NCBI GenBank assembly: GCA_910588795.1
Contig: CAJURI010000031.1
Span: 1-28,393, forward strand
Length of the DNA stretch: 28,393 bases
Source: an uncultured Duncaniella sp.
GTDB lineage: Bacteria; Bacteroidota; Bacteroidia; Bacteroidales; Muribaculaceae
Direction: 5' to 3'
Shown: piece by piece, positions 15,157-24,708 of the stretch
How positions within the stretch are numbered: the stretch's first letter is position 1
Layout of the letters: each line of letters starts with the position of its first letter
Notes under the pieces: generated by a model
What the model saw: only the letters and a program-made list of their open reading frames with translations
Database searches by the model: none
What the model was told of the DNA's origin: nothing
Position numbers and translations under genes: made by a program

Positions 15157-17028
15157 TTAGATTGTCTCTTTAAGTGTCTGTGTAACAGGAATTTTGCATT
15201 CGCTGTTGTCGCACACTTGATAACGGACCTTTGCGGAGATTTCCCCTTTGCCCTCACCTTTTATTTTCTGTCGGAACTGGACGGTACCGGTATAATGGGA
15301 TGTCGCGTTTCCGGTAGATTGGGCCGGTGGCATTATCATTTCTCCGTCAGGCTCGATCCCTTCTGGATAGGTGAGGTCAAGGGTTGTCTTTATGAACACA
15401 TCCTTTTCATCGACGGTGGCATATGCATGGTAGCCCGGATGTATGGTCATGGTGATAACCATCTCCTTTGCGCCGTTGGCATCGGTCTGTATTGCCGAAG
15501 CGAGAGCCACAGGATTGTCGCGGCTTGTCTCAAGAGCTGCGGCCTGTTTTGCATGCTTGGCTTCATATGCTTTCCTCCGGGCATCGTTCTCGGCATTCAG
15601 GTCGAGTATACGTTGTGTGTAATCGTTGCCTACGGCGTTGGGAACATTTGTGTTGACAAGCCATAGGAAGCCGCCTGATTCCGTGAAGAAGAGTTTGTCG
15701 CGGTTTGTGTCTACCCAGTTCCTGTATTCCTGCGGGGTGGTGAAATTGCAGAGGGTGTAGCGTTTCAGCAGGCGTTCACCCTTTGCCGCCTCTTTGCCGC
15801 CTCGTTCCCATATCGTAATCGCCGAATCGAGCATGGCAACATCATAGTTTGCCACACCGATTTCACGCAAGTCGGTATCCACTTTCATTCTGAAAGGATC
15901 TTCAGGGTCCCTATAGAGATACGGGTGGTTTTTCTTGTAGAAACGGAAATATTCATCAATATCGGTCCCGAATACCTCATACAGTTCGGGGGAATAATCT
16001 TTTACAACCTTATAGTACGGTTTGGGCATATAGTATTTAACATCGGGGTCTCCAGCTCTAAGCTTTTCTTCACGTATGCGCTTATTAAATGTCTCCATAT
16101 TTTGCCAGGATTCTTTGGAGATGCTGTAGTCCAGCCATTGCAATGATTCATCACGGACATAGCTTGACCGGTCTAATTTGCGGGCAATGATAGGATGACC
16201 CTTGAATTTGGATATGTACACTACGGCGTTGGCAAATACATCCTTGCCGGCGGGAGTCATCCCCTCGGGATCGGATGCGAATCCCCAGTGCAGGAAGTTT
16301 CCGTGGCGGCCTATAGCTACAGCGTGAATGGGCTTCGCGCTTTCACCTCCGGAGATGAATTCAGTATCGGGTGAGTCAGTGTATCCTCCGTCTGCGCTCA
16401 CCATTCCTATGCGTGTATTTTTGCCTTCTTCATAAACAGTTGTCTGCACCTGCCACATCTCCAGTTCGGCCGGACACTCTGTTTTCAGCATGTTGTGCTG
16501 CTTTATTGTGTTTTCCGGTGTTGGACGTATCTCAACAGGGAGATTCACTTTGAAAGGTCCCTTGAATATGGGATGATCCTTTTTCCAGTTATGGGAGTAG
16601 TTTTGCAGGCAGAGGCAATACCAGTCATTCTTACATCCGAGCGAGCGTGTCACGTATTCGCTTTCCGAGGCAATGCATATGGCTGCATCGGTGAAATCGT
16701 ATGGAAGTACCTGTTCCACTCCATTTAATTCATTGTCTGAGATCTTTTTTGGCGTTCCGTCAAAGATGGTGACATCATAGTCGGCCGACATTGATGGTGT
16801 ATAGTCTTCGGCATGGATGCTCTTGACGGATGTGAACCGGCTGCGGAGAAATTTGTCGAAATGCGACATTCGTTCCTTGACGGATTTCTTTACCATATCA
16901 GGATCAAGTCCTTCTACGGACCTGACCACATTAGCGGAGCCTCCCACATAGAGGACTTTTAGTTTTTCTTTGGCACATACCGATATTGCCATCATAATGG
17001 CAATTGCCAGGAATGCATAACGTTTCAT
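15157..17028 (-). CDS. Exported two-part protein: ThuA-like domain plus DsbD N-terminal-like domain
   Basis: A 623-residue protein with a signal peptide at residues 1-18 (ending SVCA). Residues 22 to about 290 resemble the ThuA/glutamine-amidotransferase-like fold: it opens KLKVLYVGGSANVV and closes GRHGNFLHWGFASDPEGMTPAGKDVFANAVVYIS, like the end of ThuA domains. The middle (about 300-500) is charged, rich in Tyr and Trp, and unknown to me. The last 120 residues resemble the periplasmic alpha domain of DsbD, with HPGYHAYA and a cysteine pair Cys606/Cys611 in VCDNSECKIP. That domain normally takes electrons from a membrane reductase and passes them to thioredoxin-like proteins. Its neighbour upstream is a TlpA-type lipoprotein, so a periplasmic redox pair is plausible. 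Confidence 0.75.
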   Translation of the reverse strand: MKRYAFLAIAIMMAISVCAKEKLKVLYVGGSANVVRSVEGLDPDMVKKSVKERMSHFDKFLRSRFTSVKSIHAEDYTPSMSADYDVTIFDGTPKKISDNELNGVEQVLPYDFTDAAICIASESEYVTRSLGCKNDWYCLCLQNYSHNWKKDHPIFKGPFKVNLPVEIRPTPENTIKQHNMLKTECPAELEMWQVQTTVYEEGKNTRIGMVSADGGYTDSPDTEFISGGESAKPIHAVAIGRHGNFLHWGFASDPEGMTPAGKDVFANAVVYISKFKGHPIIARKLDRSSYVRDESLQWLDYSISKESWQNMETFNKRIREEKLRAGDPDVKYYMPKPYYKVVKDYSPELYEVFGTDIDEYFRFYKKNHPYLYRDPEDPFRMKVDTDLREIGVANYDVAMLDSAITIWERGGKEAAKGERLLKRYTLCNFTTPQEYRNWVDTNRDKLFFTESGGFLWLVNTNVPNAVGNDYTQRILDLNAENDARRKAYEAKHAKQAAALETSRDNPVALASAIQTDANGAKEMVITMTIHPGYHAYATVDEKDVFIKTTLDLTYPEGIEPDGEMIMPPAQSTGNATSHYTGTVQFRQKIKGEGKGEISAKVRYQVCDNSECKIPVTQTLKETI

Positions 17029-17075
17029 CGGGTTTTGGTTAAGAGTGGTTTGAGAGATTTTGAAACATGTAGGAG

Positions 17076-17134
17076 GGCCGGGGCATGGTTGCCGGTGATA
17101 TTTTGCTCGCGGGCGGCCGGGGCACGCCTCGGCC
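17076..17134. repeat. GC-rich REP-like repeat between two minus-strand genes
   Basis: GGCCGGGGCA occurs twice in direct orientation (17076-17085 and 17115-17124). The second copy begins a hairpin, GGCCGGGG / CCTCGGCC (17115-17122 with 17127-17134), whose stem has one G-T pair. CATGGTTG also recurs at 17084-17091 and 17141-17148. This GC-rich island stands out from its AT-richer surroundings, and its form recalls repetitive extragenic palindromes. It sits in the 122-base gap of an otherwise tight operon. Confidence 0.55.
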
Positions 17135-17150
17135 CTACTGCATGGTTGTG

Positions 17151-18293
17151 TTAGAAGCCGAAGATTTCTTTCAGCATGGCATCGGTCTCCTCTTCATCCT
17201 TTGGCTGGGTCATCAGATTTCCTTCCGGATCGACAATGAATGTGCGCGGAATGAACTTGATGTTGTAGAAACGGCACTGCCTGTTCTCCATCTCATCGTT
17301 CACGATGTTACCCTTGTCGTCGACAGTTGTGTCAGAGTAGGTGAGGATGTTGTAGTAAGGAGCCATGTCGTGGGTGCTGATATACTCTTTCCATGTGTTG
17401 ATGTTGTAGTCCTTTGACAGAGCTACTACTTCGAGACCCTTGTCATGGTACTTGTCATACAGCTCCTTTACGTGCGGAAGTCCCATCACACAGCCTTTGC
17501 ACCATGTGGCCCAGAAATCGATCAGGACATATTTCCCTTTCAGGTCGCTGAGTTTCACCTCCTGTTCGCGCAGCGGGTCGTAGCCCTTGAGCTCGGGAGC
17601 AGGCATGCCGGGTGCGATTTTTTCGCGTGCATCAATGGATTGTGCTATGACCTTGTCGTAGGCTTTCAGTTCGGGAGAAAGACCGTCATAGAGTTTCTTG
17701 GTGACCTCAAGAGGAATATTATCACTGATGATTTTGAACATATCATAACCTACGTAATTGTCGGAATTGGCTGCAATGAAATCACACTGCATTTCTTTCC
17801 ATTGATTGAAAAGTTCCGTGGCTCGGGCCTCATACTCCTCTTTTTTCTCGGGATATACCTTGATGGAATCGTACAAGGCGAAGCGCATGTCGTTGAGTGA
17901 GTCTCCGAGATGGCGTCCTTCATCCGATTTTGCCTGAAGGGATGACCCTGTCACGGCGGATTCCATTACGTTCCCCTTATTGATATCGATGTTTATTTCA
18001 TCAGCTCCGAAATATAAACCTTTGGTATTGTCGCCGGTGTGAGGTTCTTTCTCTTCACCATACTTAATGTATCCGTGTGTTCCGAACGGAGGCACTTCAC
18101 CGGTGAATGTGAATTTGCCGTCGGCTATGGTTACGGTGTCGGATATGAATTCGGTGCCGTTGTCATAGGAGAAGTAGACAGGTTCGCCGTCGGCACCATC
18201 GATGGTGCCGTTGATCACAAATCCGTTTGCCGGGCGGGAGTTGCATGCCGCAAGCGCAAGCAGGGCGGCAGCGGGAACTAAAAGATGTTTCAT
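17151..18293 (-). CDS. TlpA-type thioredoxin lipoprotein with DUF4369-like N-terminus
   Basis: A 380-residue periplasm-facing lipoprotein with lipobox LLALAAC (Cys17). Residues 24 to about 110 fit the DUF4369 beta-rich domain (FVINGTIDGADGEPVYF, then SDTVTIADGKFTFTGEV). A helical linker follows to about 225. The C-terminal redoxin domain begins at GMPAPELKGYD and has the active site FWATWCKGC with Cys265 and Cys268. The cis-Pro loop is KFIPRTFIVDPEGN. Such proteins reduce disulfides in the periplasm; Bacteroidales often carry one beside SusCD pairs. It lies 38 bases after susD and before the DsbD-N-like protein, which may recharge it. Confidence 0.9.
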   Translation of the reverse strand: MKHLLVPAAALLALAACNSRPANGFVINGTIDGADGEPVYFSYDNGTEFISDTVTIADGKFTFTGEVPPFGTHGYIKYGEEKEPHTGDNTKGLYFGADEINIDINKGNVMESAVTGSSLQAKSDEGRHLGDSLNDMRFALYDSIKVYPEKKEEYEARATELFNQWKEMQCDFIAANSDNYVGYDMFKIISDNIPLEVTKKLYDGLSPELKAYDKVIAQSIDAREKIAPGMPAPELKGYDPLREQEVKLSDLKGKYVLIDFWATWCKGCVMGLPHVKELYDKYHDKGLEVVALSKDYNINTWKEYISTHDMAPYYNILTYSDTTVDDKGNIVNDEMENRQCRFYNIKFIPRTFIVDPEGNLMTQPKDEEETDAMLKEIFGF

Positions 18294-18331
18294 TGCGTTA
18301 TGTGATGTTTTTAATGGTTGTAAGCAAAAAT

Positions 18332-19816
18332 TTATCGTGTGGGATAATTATGCTGGATGTTGGGGTTCATCTCCATCACGTTTCTTGGGAAGGGGAATAT
18401 CCATAGGGGTGACTCCGGAGTAATGGTGTAGGTCTTGCCTAACAGTTCGCGGGTGAGGGTCTCTTTGTAGTCGGCTTTGCGGGTCCAGCGTTTGCGTGTA
18501 AAGAAGTTCCACATTGTGTAGACGTATTCGCCATGGCATGATTTCTTGAGATACTTGATTGCTTCCTCCTTTGTGGTCACACGCCCTTCGAGCGGCTGGT
18601 AAACATCGGGATTGATGCGGCAAACGCGCACCTTGTCAAGATAGCCCATAGCTTCGTCGATGGCTCCACGATCGATGGCGCATTCGGCGAGAATCATGTA
18701 CATGTGTGATGTCTTTATGCCGCATGTGTTGTGCTGGCTGTCAAGGTCACTTACAGAGTTATAAGGAACGCCATAATATCGTATATAGTCATTTTTGATT
18801 GCTTCAAGGTCTTTTTCGGGATCATCGGGATCATATGATCCTTTTGACGAAAGATAGCCGGTGGAAAGGTTGTCTTTACGGTAGTGCCCCGGTTCGAACA
18901 TGCTGTCGTTATAAGGAGTTATAAGCATGCCGTTGCACTGTGTATTATTTGTGAAGTAATCCTCCTCCATCTGGAATTTCGGCCCCAATACTAATACTTC
19001 AATAGGTGTCCCGCCTCTGTTGACCTTGCTTACTATCAGGTTCTTATAGTCAGTGACTGTGCTTCCGAATTCAAGAGCTTTCCTGGCGGCTTTCTCGGCT
19101 TCAGTCTGGTCTCCCATGCTCATAAGCACGTGGGCCTTTACAGCATAGACAAATGATTTGCATACCCTTTCGCGGTTGAGAGCCGCAACCGGCAGACAGT
19201 CGAGACCGATAGCCCTGTCGAGGTCGGCAAGTATGTTGGTGTACACCTGCTTCTGTGTAAGCTGTTCGCTGGGGATCTGGATGTCATGCGTCTCGAAGAG
19301 ATACGGTATGCATCTTTCTGTTTCGGCAGTGGCTGGATCGTATGCCGCTGCATATTTTTGGGCCACTAACCATTCATAGTAGGCACGTATTGTCAGAGCC
19401 TCGGCGCGAAGCTTGTTTTTGTGGTCTTCCGGACCGATTGCTTCATCAACTCTCATAAGTACGGGATTGGCCACAGTGCCTATATAGCTGAAGCAATCAG
19501 TATAGAATTCATCGTCAGTCGCCAGGGCCGGAAGTCGCGTTGCATGCTCGTTTTCGTCCCACGCCAGAAGTATCTGTGTGAAACTCTTGTTTGGCTCTTC
19601 GATAGATGTCGGGATGTAGTCCATTGGGAGAGCGTCGCCGCAGATGATTGTGAGATCTTTCCAGTCACCGTAGTAATTGGCATTGAGTAGAAGTTCAAGA
19701 TCGGATGTCTTTGACAGTAGGTTCATCCCTTTCTGATCGACATCGGTAAAGCTCTCGCATGATGACAGGATGGCAGAGCATGCTATTGCAAAAAATGCTA
19801 TATTCTTAAGTTTCAT
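18332..19816 (-). CDS. SusD/RagB-type nutrient-binding outer-membrane lipoprotein
   Basis: The surface lipoprotein that forms the lid over its SusC partner and binds the substrate. It is 494 residues with the lipobox AILSSC (Cys20). An early SusD signature, TSDLELLLNANYYGDW, is present. Helical repeats include AEALTIRAYYEWLVAQKYAAAY and NRERVCKSFVYAVKAHVLMSMGDQTEAEKAA. The C-terminus WIFPFPRNVMEMNPNIQHN is the usual SusD ending. It lies 14 bases after susC. The ligand cannot be told, as no glycan-degrading enzymes are in the locus. Confidence 0.95.
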   Translation of the reverse strand: MKLKNIAFFAIACSAILSSCESFTDVDQKGMNLLSKTSDLELLLNANYYGDWKDLTIICGDALPMDYIPTSIEEPNKSFTQILLAWDENEHATRLPALATDDEFYTDCFSYIGTVANPVLMRVDEAIGPEDHKNKLRAEALTIRAYYEWLVAQKYAAAYDPATAETERCIPYLFETHDIQIPSEQLTQKQVYTNILADLDRAIGLDCLPVAALNRERVCKSFVYAVKAHVLMSMGDQTEAEKAARKALEFGSTVTDYKNLIVSKVNRGGTPIEVLVLGPKFQMEEDYFTNNTQCNGMLITPYNDSMFEPGHYRKDNLSTGYLSSKGSYDPDDPEKDLEAIKNDYIRYYGVPYNSVSDLDSQHNTCGIKTSHMYMILAECAIDRGAIDEAMGYLDKVRVCRINPDVYQPLEGRVTTKEEAIKYLKKSCHGEYVYTMWNFFTRKRWTRKADYKETLTRELLGKTYTITPESPLWIFPFPRNVMEMNPNIQHNYPTR

Positions 19817-19830
19817 GATTGTGTGCTGAT

Positions 19831-22800
19831 TTAGAGATTTAGATTGAGACCCACTACATATGAGGACTGGTTGCGTATGCCGAGTGTCTCGGGGTCAACT
19901 CCGGCATTGTTTCTTGTCCATATGGCTTTGGGGTCATTGATCTGGAAGCGGAGGGAGCAGTTGTTCACCCCAACTTTGCTAAGTATGCTCTTTGGAAGAT
20001 CGTATCCAAATGTGATGTTGCGGATCTTGATGAAATCTGCATCGTAGACATTGTTGGTAGCTGTGTCGGATTCTCCTGCAAGTATTGTCGGGTTGGACCA
20101 TTGTCCGAGGCCTGGAATGTCGGTCGGTTTTTCAGGGGTCCAGGCGTTCAGGTACATTATGTCGATAGGTCCGAACCAGTTATTGGAGAATCGTATTGTG
20201 TGGGGACGGGCAAACATCTGGTGTCCGCCATAGTATGCGGCAGTGAACCCGAATGAGAATCCTTTCCATCTCATCTGGTTGTCAAGAGCTATGATTGTCG
20301 ACGGGTCACTGTGGCCTACGAATGCGAGTGCGTCGGCACTCAGGAATATGGCTTCTTCAGTGGTCGCTCCTGTCTCGGTGTAGTAGAGGCTCACACCTTC
20401 ATGCCCAGGACGGTCATCGATCTTTGCGAAGCGGTATGCCCACATGGCGTTGACGGGGTAGTCGGTCTTGTATGGGGTACTGATCAGACCTGTGGCGGAG
20501 GTGACAGGATTCTCCACGTATGTCACCTTGTTTTTATTATAGGTGAATGTCATGTTGGTGGTCCAGGAGAAATCGTTTCTGCCTGACGGACGGAACCAGT
20601 CGTAGCCGAGTGTCAGTTCCACACCGTGGTTAAGGATGCAGGCCACGTTGGCATTCATTGAGGTGAATCCTGATGTCGGATCGAGAAGCTTGTTGCCGAA
20701 TATGTCCTTGCCCTCTTTGCGGTAGTAGTCGAGAGAGCCGCGCAGACGGTAGCCGAGGAAACTGAAATCCAGACCGAAGTTGTTGGTGCGGTTCTGCTCC
20801 CAGCGAAGGTTGGGGTTGGCGGGACTGCTCACTGAACCCATGGGGACTTTGGTGTCGCGGTTGATAGATCCGGATGAGGCTGTCATATAGGATGTGGCAC
20901 CCTGGTAGATATTACCGGTGACACCATAGCTGTAGCGCAACTTTAGGAAGTTGATCCATGTAAGGTCGTGCATGAAATCCTCCTTGTGGATGTTCCATCC
21001 GGCACCGACTGACCATAGCGGTTTGCCACGGTATTTTGCGTTCAGGCCGTACACGTCGGCATAGTCCTTTCGGAAAGACCCGAAGACGTTGTAACGCTCG
21101 TCAAATGTATAAGTGGCATTGAAATATCCTGAAGCATATCGGTGTGTGACCTCTTTGATGAGTCCGATGCCGTTACGTATTATAGGAGAGGAGGCATATA
21201 CAGGGTATCTGCCATTTTGCCAATAAGGTGCTGTCCACATGTCGTTGAGTGAACCTATGTCCACGGTGTGGGTGGAGCTGCTCTGGAGCTGTTCGTCATA
21301 GCCGAGTATCAGAGTTTTGTCGCCACGTGTCCTGGTGGAGCGGAATTCCATACCAGCTATGACGGCGATATCGTGCTTGTCAAACAGAGTCTTGTTGTAG
21401 TTCAGCTGTCCGCGGGCGGTCCAGTAGTCACCCTGAGTGTGAGATGTCTGCAGGAAGCCTCCGTTTTCCGGGGTCAGGTAGCCTATGGTGCCGTCGTTGT
21501 TTTGCTTAGCAAACATGTTCTTTATTTCGCGAGCTGCGAAACTCTCCTCGGTGGCGTGATGGCGTTCGTTGAGATCGGATACCTCATAGATGAACTGGGC
21601 GTTGGCTGTGAGTCCGGGGAGCACTTTGAAGAGGAGGTCGGCATGATAACGCATCTCCTGTCGGCGGGTGTTCTTGACATCCTGCCGTGCCTCGTCACGG
21701 AATCTTACAGCCATGTCGGTGATGCCGTCCTGCATGGTGAACTGGCCGTAGTCGTTGCCATAGTTGAAGTAGTGGAGGCGGTCGTTTCCGTTCTCGTCAT
21801 AATACGGATAATACGGTTCCTGACAGAAAGGATCGTAGATTTTGATATAGTAGCTTGTGGCTCCGTACTCCTGCTTGTTGGCAAAGACACCGTTGAAAGA
21901 GAATGTCGCGGTGAGCCATTTTGCCACATCGAGGCTACCTTTGTAGCTTACGTTGAGCCAGTCCTGTTTGTGGTTGTAGAGTCCGGTGTTGTCGTACTTG
22001 TAGTTTATCACGAGGCTGTTCCTTGCTTTGTCCGATTTATTGCGCAGTGCGAGGTTGTACTGCTGTATCACCTGACGGTGGAACATGTTGTCGGCTACAT
22101 CCTGGGCATAGTTGCCTTGGCTTAGCTTGGCTTTTGTGGCGTCGAGCTGCTGGCGGGTGATGTCACCTTTGGCAAACTGCCAGTAAGCGTGATTTAGCCT
22201 TGTGACACCAGACCCCATGATAATCTCGGAAGTGGTGGATTCTATAGGCTTGTTTATCTTTCCGTCATTGTTGAAGAAGTAGTATTCCCAGTATTTGCTT
22301 TCGGCCTCGACATGCTCGGCGGCATTCATATAGAAGTTGTCGTGGTAATCCACGTTACGGTTCTCGTACCATGTCACATTGGCTGAGAAGTCGATGTCGA
22401 TCTTCCCTTGCTTCTTGGCGTCCTTGGTGGTGATGACTATAATGCCGTTGGCTGCGCGGGCACCGTAGATGGCTGCTGCAGCTGCGTCCTTGAGGACGTT
22501 GACGCTCTCGATGTCATAGGGGTTGAGGTCTTCGATCTTCCCTTCGATGGGGAGTCCGTCGACTACAAGCAGAGGATTGGTCTCGCCGTAAAGGGTACCG
22601 ATACCGCGGATCACCGGTTTGCCTCCGTAAGTGGAAAGACCGGCAACACGTCCTTCGAGGTTGTTGAGAATGTTGGGCATGTATCTTTCATTGAGCTTGT
22701 CGGAACTGATAGTGGCGACTGAGCCGGTCATTTTCTCTTTCTTGACCTCCTGGTAACCTGTCACGACCACTTCGTCCATCATGGAGTAGTTGGTCTGCAT

Positions 22801-23349
22801 CTTTATGTCGAGAGGGGTCTTGATGTTCTTGTTGAGTGCCATCTCGAAAGGTTTCATGCCAACGAAGCTTACAATAAGGCTCTTATTCCCTCCTGCAGGC
22901 ACGAATAGAGAGAAGTTTCCGTCGATGTCGGTGGCAGTTCCGGACTTGGTCCCGGCGATATATACATGTGCGCCGGGGAGGGGATCGCCGTTCTCATCGG
23001 TGACGGTTCCTGTGATACGCTGCTGTGAGGTGCCGGTCTTTTCTTCGGACGGTAGCCGGAGTATGACCATGTTGTCCACGATCTCGTAGTCGAGACCCAT
23101 GCCGGTGCGAACCACTTCATTGAGAAGGTCTTTGAGAGAGGTTGCGGAGTAGGTGCCGTCGAGTTTGCGTTTTACTCCATTGACGATTTCTTTCTTGCAT
23201 ACGAAGTCGTAGCCTGTGGCAGCTTCAAGGATGGCTATGGCTTTCTCGGCATTGTCGTTGGAGAACGAAGCCTTGAAGTCACGTGCGCTTGCTGCGGACG
23301 GAGCCATCAGAAGAGCTGTGAGAAGGATGGATAGTAAGCTCTTTCTCAT
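19831..23349 (-). CDS. SusC/RagA TonB-dependent transporter with STN signalling domain
   Basis: An outer-membrane beta-barrel importer of 1172 residues. Domains in order: signal peptide 1-22; STN secretin/TonB short domain at about 24-103 (FKASFSNDNAEKAIAILE to NMVILRLP), which marks a transporter that signals to an anti-sigma factor; carboxypeptidase-regulatory-like domain at about 110-190 (TVTDENGDPLPGAHVYIAGT); the SusC marker DEVVVTGYQ near 193; plug domain with VIRGIGTLYGETNPLLVVDG and NVLKDAAAAAIYGARAANGII; and a long barrel ending VVGLNLNL. The fecR gene is just upstream, which matches the STN domain. The start is the ATG at 23349; the 40-base gap after fecR has no promoter I can see. 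Confidence 0.96.
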   Translation of the reverse strand: MRKSLLSILLTALLMAPSAASARDFKASFSNDNAEKAIAILEAATGYDFVCKKEIVNGVKRKLDGTYSATSLKDLLNEVVRTGMGLDYEIVDNMVILRLPSEEKTGTSQQRITGTVTDENGDPLPGAHVYIAGTKSGTATDIDGNFSLFVPAGGNKSLIVSFVGMKPFEMALNKNIKTPLDIKMQTNYSMMDEVVVTGYQEVKKEKMTGSVATISSDKLNERYMPNILNNLEGRVAGLSTYGGKPVIRGIGTLYGETNPLLVVDGLPIEGKIEDLNPYDIESVNVLKDAAAAAIYGARAANGIIVITTKDAKKQGKIDIDFSANVTWYENRNVDYHDNFYMNAAEHVEAESKYWEYYFFNNDGKINKPIESTTSEIIMGSGVTRLNHAYWQFAKGDITRQQLDATKAKLSQGNYAQDVADNMFHRQVIQQYNLALRNKSDKARNSLVINYKYDNTGLYNHKQDWLNVSYKGSLDVAKWLTATFSFNGVFANKQEYGATSYYIKIYDPFCQEPYYPYYDENGNDRLHYFNYGNDYGQFTMQDGITDMAVRFRDEARQDVKNTRRQEMRYHADLLFKVLPGLTANAQFIYEVSDLNERHHATEESFAAREIKNMFAKQNNDGTIGYLTPENGGFLQTSHTQGDYWTARGQLNYNKTLFDKHDIAVIAGMEFRSTRTRGDKTLILGYDEQLQSSSTHTVDIGSLNDMWTAPYWQNGRYPVYASSPIIRNGIGLIKEVTHRYASGYFNATYTFDERYNVFGSFRKDYADVYGLNAKYRGKPLWSVGAGWNIHKEDFMHDLTWINFLKLRYSYGVTGNIYQGATSYMTASSGSINRDTKVPMGSVSSPANPNLRWEQNRTNNFGLDFSFLGYRLRGSLDYYRKEGKDIFGNKLLDPTSGFTSMNANVACILNHGVELTLGYDWFRPSGRNDFSWTTNMTFTYNKNKVTYVENPVTSATGLISTPYKTDYPVNAMWAYRFAKIDDRPGHEGVSLYYTETGATTEEAIFLSADALAFVGHSDPSTIIALDNQMRWKGFSFGFTAAYYGGHQMFARPHTIRFSNNWFGPIDIMYLNAWTPEKPTDIPGLGQWSNPTILAGESDTATNNVYDADFIKIRNITFGYDLPKSILSKVGVNNCSLRFQINDPKAIWTRNNAGVDPETLGIRNQSSYVVGLNLNL

Positions 23350-23389
23350 AATGTGATAAATGAATTGGGTTGATTATATATGTGGTAGG

Positions 23390-24592
23390 TTATTTACGTG
23401 AGATGATGATCCTGTTGCCTGATGTGGTGAACTTTACGTCGCCGCATTTTTCAAGGATCGATATTGCGGCCTTGAAATCGCCGTAGCGCGGTATACTTCC
23501 GAGATAGATGTCATCCTTGAGTGACGGATCGGCAAACTCGTATTCGAAGTTGTACCATCGGCTCAGGTCGCGCATGATGCTTTCAAACGGCTGTCCCTCG
23601 AGCACAAAGCGTCCGTGACGCCACCCCGTGATCACGGAGGTCTTGACGTTTCGCATTGTCACTTCGGAATTCCTGCTGTCCAGGCAGGCCTGATGGCCGG
23701 GTGAGAGTACGAGCTCTCCGCTCTCCGGAATGTTGCGCGTCAGTGATATGGAGCCTGATTCGAGGGTCGTATAGGTGATTTCCTCGTCGGGATATGCCTT
23801 GATGTTGAATGTGGTGCCGTAGACCCTCACTGTCTGGCCCATGCTCTCCACATAGAATGGACGTTCGGGATCTTTCCGTATTTCAAAATATGCCTCCCCT
23901 TTTATGTGGACCCTTCGTTCGGCACTCCCGAATGTTTCAGGGAAGCGTAGCTGGGATTCGGAATTGAGCCACACGACTGATGAGTCGGACAATGTTATTC
24001 TGAACTCTCCTCCGCGAGGCACATCGAGACATAGCTTTTCGCCCGGGGCGATGACAGGAATGTTTTTGGCTATATCTTTCAGTGCCGGTGTGGACTCTGA
24101 TGCGGTGAGGCTGTCGAGCCGGATGGTTGTGCCATGTGTGGTGGAAAGTTCAGCCTTGAGGCGTCCCGGCTTTATGCTGTCGATGATTATTGTGTTGGTT
24201 GTCGACGACAGGGGGCCGTCGGAGATGAAGTAAGGGGTCTCGGTCATAAATATCCAGGCGGCACACGCTATAATGACAGCTATCGATGCCGCAACTGAAG
24301 CCCGTCTTGCCAGTGCCTTTGCTTTAATGGTGTTGACCCTCCGCTGCAGGTCGGCTTCCGGACGGCGATAGTCAATGTCGCTGCGCTTGGCACGCTCGTC
24401 GGCAAGAAATCCGGTGTCGGTGAGTGTGTGTGCCAGCTCCGCATTCTTGGGGTCGGCTGAGATCCAGGCTTCAAGTTCGGATCTCTCGCGGTCAGATAGT
24501 TTGCCGAGGATCCTTTTGTATAATAGATTGCTTATTATATGTGGGTCGGATAGCATAACAGGTTTTTTCTTTTTCCTGTTACTATAATCCAC
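23390..24592 (-). CDS. FecR-type anti-sigma factor
   Basis: An inner-membrane regulator of 400 residues. The cytoplasmic N-terminal part (1-97) should hold the ECF sigma factor and contains KLSDRERSELEAWISADPKN, typical of the family. One membrane helix lies at about 98-116. The periplasmic FecR domain (about 190-300) shows LDVPRGGEFRITLSDSSVVWLNSESQLRFP and GEAYFEIRKD. The C-terminal DUF4974 domain shows RFVLEGQPFESIMRDLSRWYNF. It should read the state of the SusC STN domain and release the sigma factor. It is divergent from the sigma gene, with 116 bases between them. Confidence 0.94.
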   Translation of the reverse strand: MDYSNRKKKKPVMLSDPHIISNLLYKRILGKLSDRERSELEAWISADPKNAELAHTLTDTGFLADERAKRSDIDYRRPEADLQRRVNTIKAKALARRASVAASIAVIIACAAWIFMTETPYFISDGPLSSTTNTIIIDSIKPGRLKAELSTTHGTTIRLDSLTASESTPALKDIAKNIPVIAPGEKLCLDVPRGGEFRITLSDSSVVWLNSESQLRFPETFGSAERRVHIKGEAYFEIRKDPERPFYVESMGQTVRVYGTTFNIKAYPDEEITYTTLESGSISLTRNIPESGELVLSPGHQACLDSRNSEVTMRNVKTSVITGWRHGRFVLEGQPFESIMRDLSRWYNFEYEFADPSLKDDIYLGSIPRYGDFKAAISILEKCGDVKFTTSGNRIIISRK

Positions 24593-24646
24593 TCATCTCG
24601 GAAAAGTATAAGTCAAAAAGCAACTTTTTTTAAAAAAGAATCGAGA

Positions 24647-24681
24647 TTGTGGGAAAAAGCATTAAAAAATGCGTATTTTTG
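24647..24681 (+). promoter_or_regulatory. Candidate promoter of the ECF sigma gene
   Basis: TATTTTTG at 24674-24681 fits the -7 consensus and lies 27 bases before the ATG. A TTG at 24647-24649 is the best -33 candidate, with a rather wide 24-base spacer. No equally clear minus-strand promoter for fecR is seen in the same gap, which is AT-rich around 24620-24640. Confidence 0.45.
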
Positions 24682-24708
24682 CTGCAAGAACAGTTTTAGT
24701 AATACAGT

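Noticed and set aside
21268..22125. A 285-codon open frame on the plus strand, antisense to the SusC gene
   Set aside because: It lies wholly inside the well-supported transporter gene; the translation shows low-complexity Val/Glu-rich sequence without domain signs. Long antisense frames are common opposite such genes.
24620..24637. CTTTTTTTAAAAAAG palindrome as an operator
   Set aside because: Plain A/T runs form such palindromes by chance in AT-rich gaps; no further support.
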